Source: an uncultured Acidimicrobiaceae bacterium | Lineage (GTDB): Bacteria > Actinomycetota > Acidimicrobiia > Acidimicrobiales > Ilumatobacteraceae | Assembly (NCBI GenBank): GCA_903904615.1 | Contig: CAIVDG010000102.1 | Coordinates: 1 to 8,635 of the forward strand | DNA length: 8,635 bases | Reading direction: 5' to 3' | Position numbers and translations under genes: made by a program | The notes under the pieces: model-generated | What the model was told of the DNA's origin: nothing | Database searches by the model: none | Seen by the model: only the letters and a program-made list of their open reading frames with translations | Shown here: positions 6,678 through 8,635 of the stretch, piece after piece | How the letters are laid out: each line of letters starts with the position of its first letter | How positions within the stretch are numbered: position 1 is the first letter of the stretch

Positions 6678-6687
6678 TTCCCCAAAT

Positions 6688-6720
6688 ATGGCGCACCCTT
6701 CACTTAGTGTTGCGCGCCAT
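6688..6720. promoter_or_regulatory. Inverted repeat ATGGCGC-N19-GCGCCAT over the hxlR promoter
   Basis: The 7-bp arms lie at 6688-6694 and 6714-6720 and are perfect complements. The repeat brackets the -10 box and reaches into the start codon of the HxlR-type gene. HxlR/MarR-like dimers bind palindromes and often control their own gene, so autoregulation is plausible. It lacks a T-run, so it is not a good terminator for the ferredoxin gene. Confidence 0.3.
6705..6710 (+). promoter_or_regulatory. -10 box TAGTGT for the HxlR-family gene
   Basis: TAGTGT ends 8 nt before ATG 6719 and would give a leaderless transcript. It sits at the centre of the inverted repeat that spans 6688-6720. Confidence 0.45.
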
Positions 6721-7075
6721 GACACCTCGTAAGAATTTCGACCATCTGCCACACGGCTTGGCCAAGGCACTTTCGGTCATTGGTGAGTGGTGGACACCAT
6801 TGGTCATCGTCTCCATCCACGAGGGAAATCATCGCTTCGAAGCAATTCAGTCATCGCTCGACATCGCGCGCAACATCCTCACCGACCGCCTCACAACGTT
6901 GGTCGACAACAAACTCGTTCGCAAGGTGGAATACAGCTCTCGTCCACGGCGTTTCGAATATCACCTCACCGAGGCTGCGCTAGAACTCATCCCCATCTTT
7001 AACGATCTTGAAAAATGGGGCGACAAACACTTCGGTGACGACGACGGTCCCGCTGGTGCTCCTGCCAAGGTGTAG
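6719..7075 (+). CDS. HxlR-family winged-helix transcriptional regulator
   Basis: A 118-residue DNA-binding protein. GLAKALSVIGEWWTPLVIVSI (written from residue 13) corresponds to the conserved ALDLIGGKWTLLIL helix. RFEAIQ and DIARNILTDRLTTLVDNKLV form the helix-turn-helix and recognition helix, and RRFEYHLTEAALELIPIF is the wing and following helix. WGDKHF ends the domain, and a short Pro/Ala tail follows. Most family members have a Cys before this region that can sense electrophiles or disulfide stress. Here that position is H12, so thiol-based sensing is unlikely. ATG 6719 is preferred over TTG 6707 because it fits the -10 box. The stop is 12 nt before the secreted nuclease gene, so the two may be one transcription unit. 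The regulated genes are unknown. Confidence 0.87.
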   Translation: MTPRKNFDHLPHGLAKALSVIGEWWTPLVIVSIHEGNHRFEAIQSSLDIARNILTDRLTTLVDNKLVRKVEYSSRPRRFEYHLTEAALELIPIFNDLEKWGDKHFGDDDGPAGAPAKV

Positions 7076-7087
7076 TAGAAATTCAGC

Positions 7088-8077
7088 GTGGTATTTCGCA
7101 CAAAAACTCAACGGGCAATTGTTGTCTTTCCTGCAATTGCAATGGTGGTGTCGCTCGGATGCGTATCTGTGTCTCAAGCACAAAATGGCGACGAACCAGT
7201 TGTAAAGAAAACCACCACGACTGTTAAGCGCAAAACAACCTCTACTACCAAGGCGCCTAAAGGCGCAGTTTCTCAAGCAGCACTCACTGTTTTGGCCCGA
7301 ATCAAAGTAGAGAGAGAACGTCCGCAGGGCTACAAGCGTGATCTTTTTAGGCACTGGACCGACGACGACGGCGACAGTTGCAACACCCGTGAAGAAGTTC
7401 TTATTGCAGAATCTCGCACACCGGCTCAAGTAGATGCGTATGGCTGCAAAGTGATTGAAGGGGACTGGTTCTCCGAATATGACGGGCTCTTGCATACCAA
7501 TCCGTCAGATCTCGACATCGACCACTTTGTTCCCCTCAAAGAAGCGTGGGACTCGGGTGCATGGGCATGGAGCCCTACGCAAAGACAACGGTTCGCCAAC
7601 GACCTCAGCGACCCTCGTGCACTCATCGCAGTGACCGCTGGGGCCAATCGCTCAAAGGGAGACAAAGACCCGTCTAACTGGTTGCCCAAGCGCAACGAAG
7701 CTTTGTGCGCCTATGTGACCAGTTGGGTTGCGGTGAAGACCAAGTGGAGGTTGTCGATGGACCAAAGTGAGTGGGGTCGCGTCAAGAACATCCTCACCAG
7801 CAACTGTCCGTCAGCCACCGTTGCGCCGTGGGGGTCAAGTGGCTCATCGTCACCTGCGCCTGTCGGCTCTGTTGCGCCTTCAACGGCTCCACCTTCATCG
7901 GGCGCCCCAACGGGGTCTGGCGGCGGGCTGCGCGCCGTGACGCCCCACCAGCGTTGCAAGGGTGTCGAAGTGGGTCAACGAGGACAATCGCAAGGCCTCA
8001 CGTATGAATGTGTCAATCGCAAGAAAGACGGAACCCCCTCGGCTCCGGGTTACTACTACTGGCAACCGGTTCGCTAG
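7088..8077 (+). CDS. Secreted HNH endonuclease-family protein (DUF1524/GmrSD-like)
   Basis: A 329-residue exported protein. Residues 1-31 look like a signal peptide: RTKTQR, then a hydrophobic core, then VSVSQA, with likely cleavage near A31. A Thr/Lys linker follows (38-60). The nuclease domain runs from about 65 to 240. YKRDLFRHWTDDDGDSCNTR (82-101) leads to the core DIDHFVPLKEAW (D145, H146), and GANRSKGDKDPSNWLP (186-200) provides the Asn of the H-N-H core and the closing helix. Cysteines C98, C120, C207 and C240 could form disulfides. A Ser/Pro/Gly linker (241-280) precedes a small C-terminal module with C290, C308 and YYYWQP, perhaps wall or surface binding. Actinobacteria often secrete such nucleases, possibly for DNA or phosphate scavenging. 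GTG 7088 gives the complete signal peptide; TAGAAA 6 nt upstream is an imperfect -10 box. Confidence 0.82.
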   Translation: MVFRTKTQRAIVVFPAIAMVVSLGCVSVSQAQNGDEPVVKKTTTTVKRKTTSTTKAPKGAVSQAALTVLARIKVERERPQGYKRDLFRHWTDDDGDSCNTREEVLIAESRTPAQVDAYGCKVIEGDWFSEYDGLLHTNPSDLDIDHFVPLKEAWDSGAWAWSPTQRQRFANDLSDPRALIAVTAGANRSKGDKDPSNWLPKRNEALCAYVTSWVAVKTKWRLSMDQSEWGRVKNILTSNCPSATVAPWGSSGSSSPAPVGSVAPSTAPPSSGAPTGSGGGLRAVTPHQRCKGVEVGQRGQSQGLTYECVNRKKDGTPSAPGYYYWQPVR

Positions 8078-8105
8078 CCCTGGTGGGGTGAGGCGCTCTG
8101 CCCGA

Positions 8106-8111
8106 TAGCAT
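8106..8111 (+). promoter_or_regulatory. -10 box TAGCAT for the bL37 microgene
   Basis: TAGCAT ends 8 nt before ATG 8120 in the 42-nt gap after the nuclease gene. The spacing fits a leaderless mRNA, as expected for a strongly expressed small ribosomal protein gene. Confidence 0.45.
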
Positions 8112-8119
8112 CGTCTCCT

Positions 8120-8206
8120 ATGTCGAAGAAGACCAAGAAGCGCAAGGCGCGCATGCGCCGCTCGAAGGCCAACCACGGCAAGCGTCCAAACATGGGTCGC
8201 GGCTAG
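8120..8206 (+). CDS. Small basic ribosomal protein bL37-like (28 aa)
   Basis: The ORF has only 28 codons and starts MSKKTKKRKARMRRSK. About half the residues are Lys or Arg. Residues 18-24 read NHGKRPN, the conserved tail of the small actinobacterial 50S protein first seen in mycobacterial ribosome structures and named bL37 (about 24 residues there). Such proteins are buried in ribosomal RNA and are usually missed by gene callers because of their size. The N-terminus differs in detail from the mycobacterial form, and GRG follows the tail. A TAGCAT -10 box lies at leaderless spacing, and the next gene starts 12 nt after the stop. The assignment rests on remembered family sequence, not on a search. 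Confidence 0.75.
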   Translation: MSKKTKKRKARMRRSKANHGKRPNMGRG

Positions 8207-8218
8207 TCCGTTTCCCAA

Positions 8219-8635
8219 ATGACCCGCCTTGTTGCACTCCACGCAGGCGGACAACGCTCACCCTGGCAATCCATCGGGCTCACGTGTGATGAATCCACGT
8301 GCATTCTTTCCGATGTCGTTCTCTCCTTCTCTGGCGTCTCGTCGGGTCTTGTCGGGTGGACCTTCTCGTCAGATCGTGATGAATTGGTATCCGTAGACGG
8401 AATCAGCACCACTCTTGTCTCGCAGTTTCCGGTGCACCCGGCGCAATCGCCCCTCGGGTCACAACGCATTGTCGGTCTCGACCACGTGGTAGTTAACACC
8501 GACAACATTGATCGCACGAGTACGGCAATTACCGAAGTGCTTGGTCTCGAAGTTCGCAGGGAGCGTCAACTAGGCAACGGCGCTGTTCAGCGCTTTCACA
8601 AACTGGACAACACCATTATTGAAGTGGTCAGCGGA
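8219..8635 (+). CDS. VOC-superfamily (glyoxalase/bleomycin resistance fold) protein, 3' truncated
   Basis: The frame stays open from ATG 8219 to the window edge (139 codons, no stop). Residues 87-135, starting GLDHVVVNTDNIDRTSTAI, form a first VOC beta-alpha-beta module: DHVVV-x-T-x(3)-RT, then LGLEVRRER, then NTIIEVV. H89 and E135 occupy the usual metal-ligand positions. The first 85 residues (PWQSIGLT, VGWTF, VDGI) look like the short N-terminal domain found in some actinobacterial VOC proteins. The superfamily includes glyoxalase I, dioxygenases and antibiotic-binding proteins, and nothing here decides between them. It starts 12 nt after the bL37 stop and has no obvious promoter or Shine-Dalgarno of its own, so it is probably cotranscribed with bL37. 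Confidence 0.78.
   Translation, partial: MTRLVALHAGGQRSPWQSIGLTCDESTCILSDVVLSFSGVSSGLVGWTFSSDRDELVSVDGISTTLVSQFPVHPAQSPLGSQRIVGLDHVVVNTDNIDRTSTAITEVLGLEVRRERQLGNGAVQRFHKLDNTIIEVVSG

Noticed and set aside
7088..7190. Lipoprotein signal (SLGC) in the nuclease leader.
   Set aside because: The residues before C25 (S-L-G) do not fit the L-[A/S]-[G/A]-C lipobox, and a normal cleavage site follows near A31.
6980..7495. 171-codon minus-strand frame opposite the nuclease gene.
   Set aside because: The plus-strand frame has a signal peptide and HNH motifs; the minus translation is Cys/Phe-rich with no domain.
8086..8103. Hairpin GGG-T-GAG-GCG-CTC-TG-CCC after the nuclease gene as a terminator.
   Set aside because: The stem is short and bulged, there is no T-run, and it abuts the bL37 promoter; not good enough to call.

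Overview
The window is a compact stretch of bacterial chromosome with genes on both strands, intergenic gaps mostly under 50 bases, and no RNA genes, mobile elements or CRISPR. It looks actinobacterial. The MutY is of the short actinobacterial type, with a GYPRR motif. A 28-codon gene ends in the NHGKRPN tail of the actinobacterial ribosomal protein bL37. Most genes with a free upstream region start a few bases after a TANNNT -10 box, which is the mark of leaderless transcripts. Moderate GC (by eye, a little over half) and a Thr/Lys-rich linker in the secreted protein would fit an Acidimicrobiia-like planktonic lineage, but that finer placement is inference.

Layout. 1-270: C-terminal end of a YbhN-type membrane protein. 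282-1648 (+): MaoC-fold hydratase, then mutY overlapping it by 13 nt. 1635-2513 (-): epoxide-hydrolase-like alpha/beta hydrolase, whose end overlaps the end of mutY by 14 nt. 2514-2612: divergent promoter region with nested CCTGT/ACAGG inverted repeats. 2613-3443 (+): MBL-fold metallohydrolase. 3467-4341 (+): flavin reductase-like protein and a MauE/DoxX-type membrane protein, coupled through TAATG. 4352-6373 (-): oligopeptidase B. 6414-6677 (+): actinobacterial ferredoxin, divergent from oligopeptidase B across a 40-nt gap holding both -10 boxes. 6719-8077 (+): HxlR-family regulator followed by a secreted HNH nuclease. 8120-8206 (+): bL37 microgene. 8219-8635 (+): start of a VOC (glyoxalase-fold) protein, cut by the window edge.

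The genes do not form one pathway. They are housekeeping (mutY, bL37), peptide turnover (oligopeptidase B) and small redox or hydrolytic enzymes (ferredoxin, flavin reductase, epoxide hydrolase, MaoC, MBL, VOC). I see no convincing undescribed defence or biosynthetic system. The points most worth a second look are the recurring leaderless promoter geometry, the unusually short bL37 gene, the extra cysteines in the ferredoxin, the HxlR/secreted-nuclease pair with a palindrome over its promoter, and the inverted-repeat cluster in the divergent region at 2529-2555.
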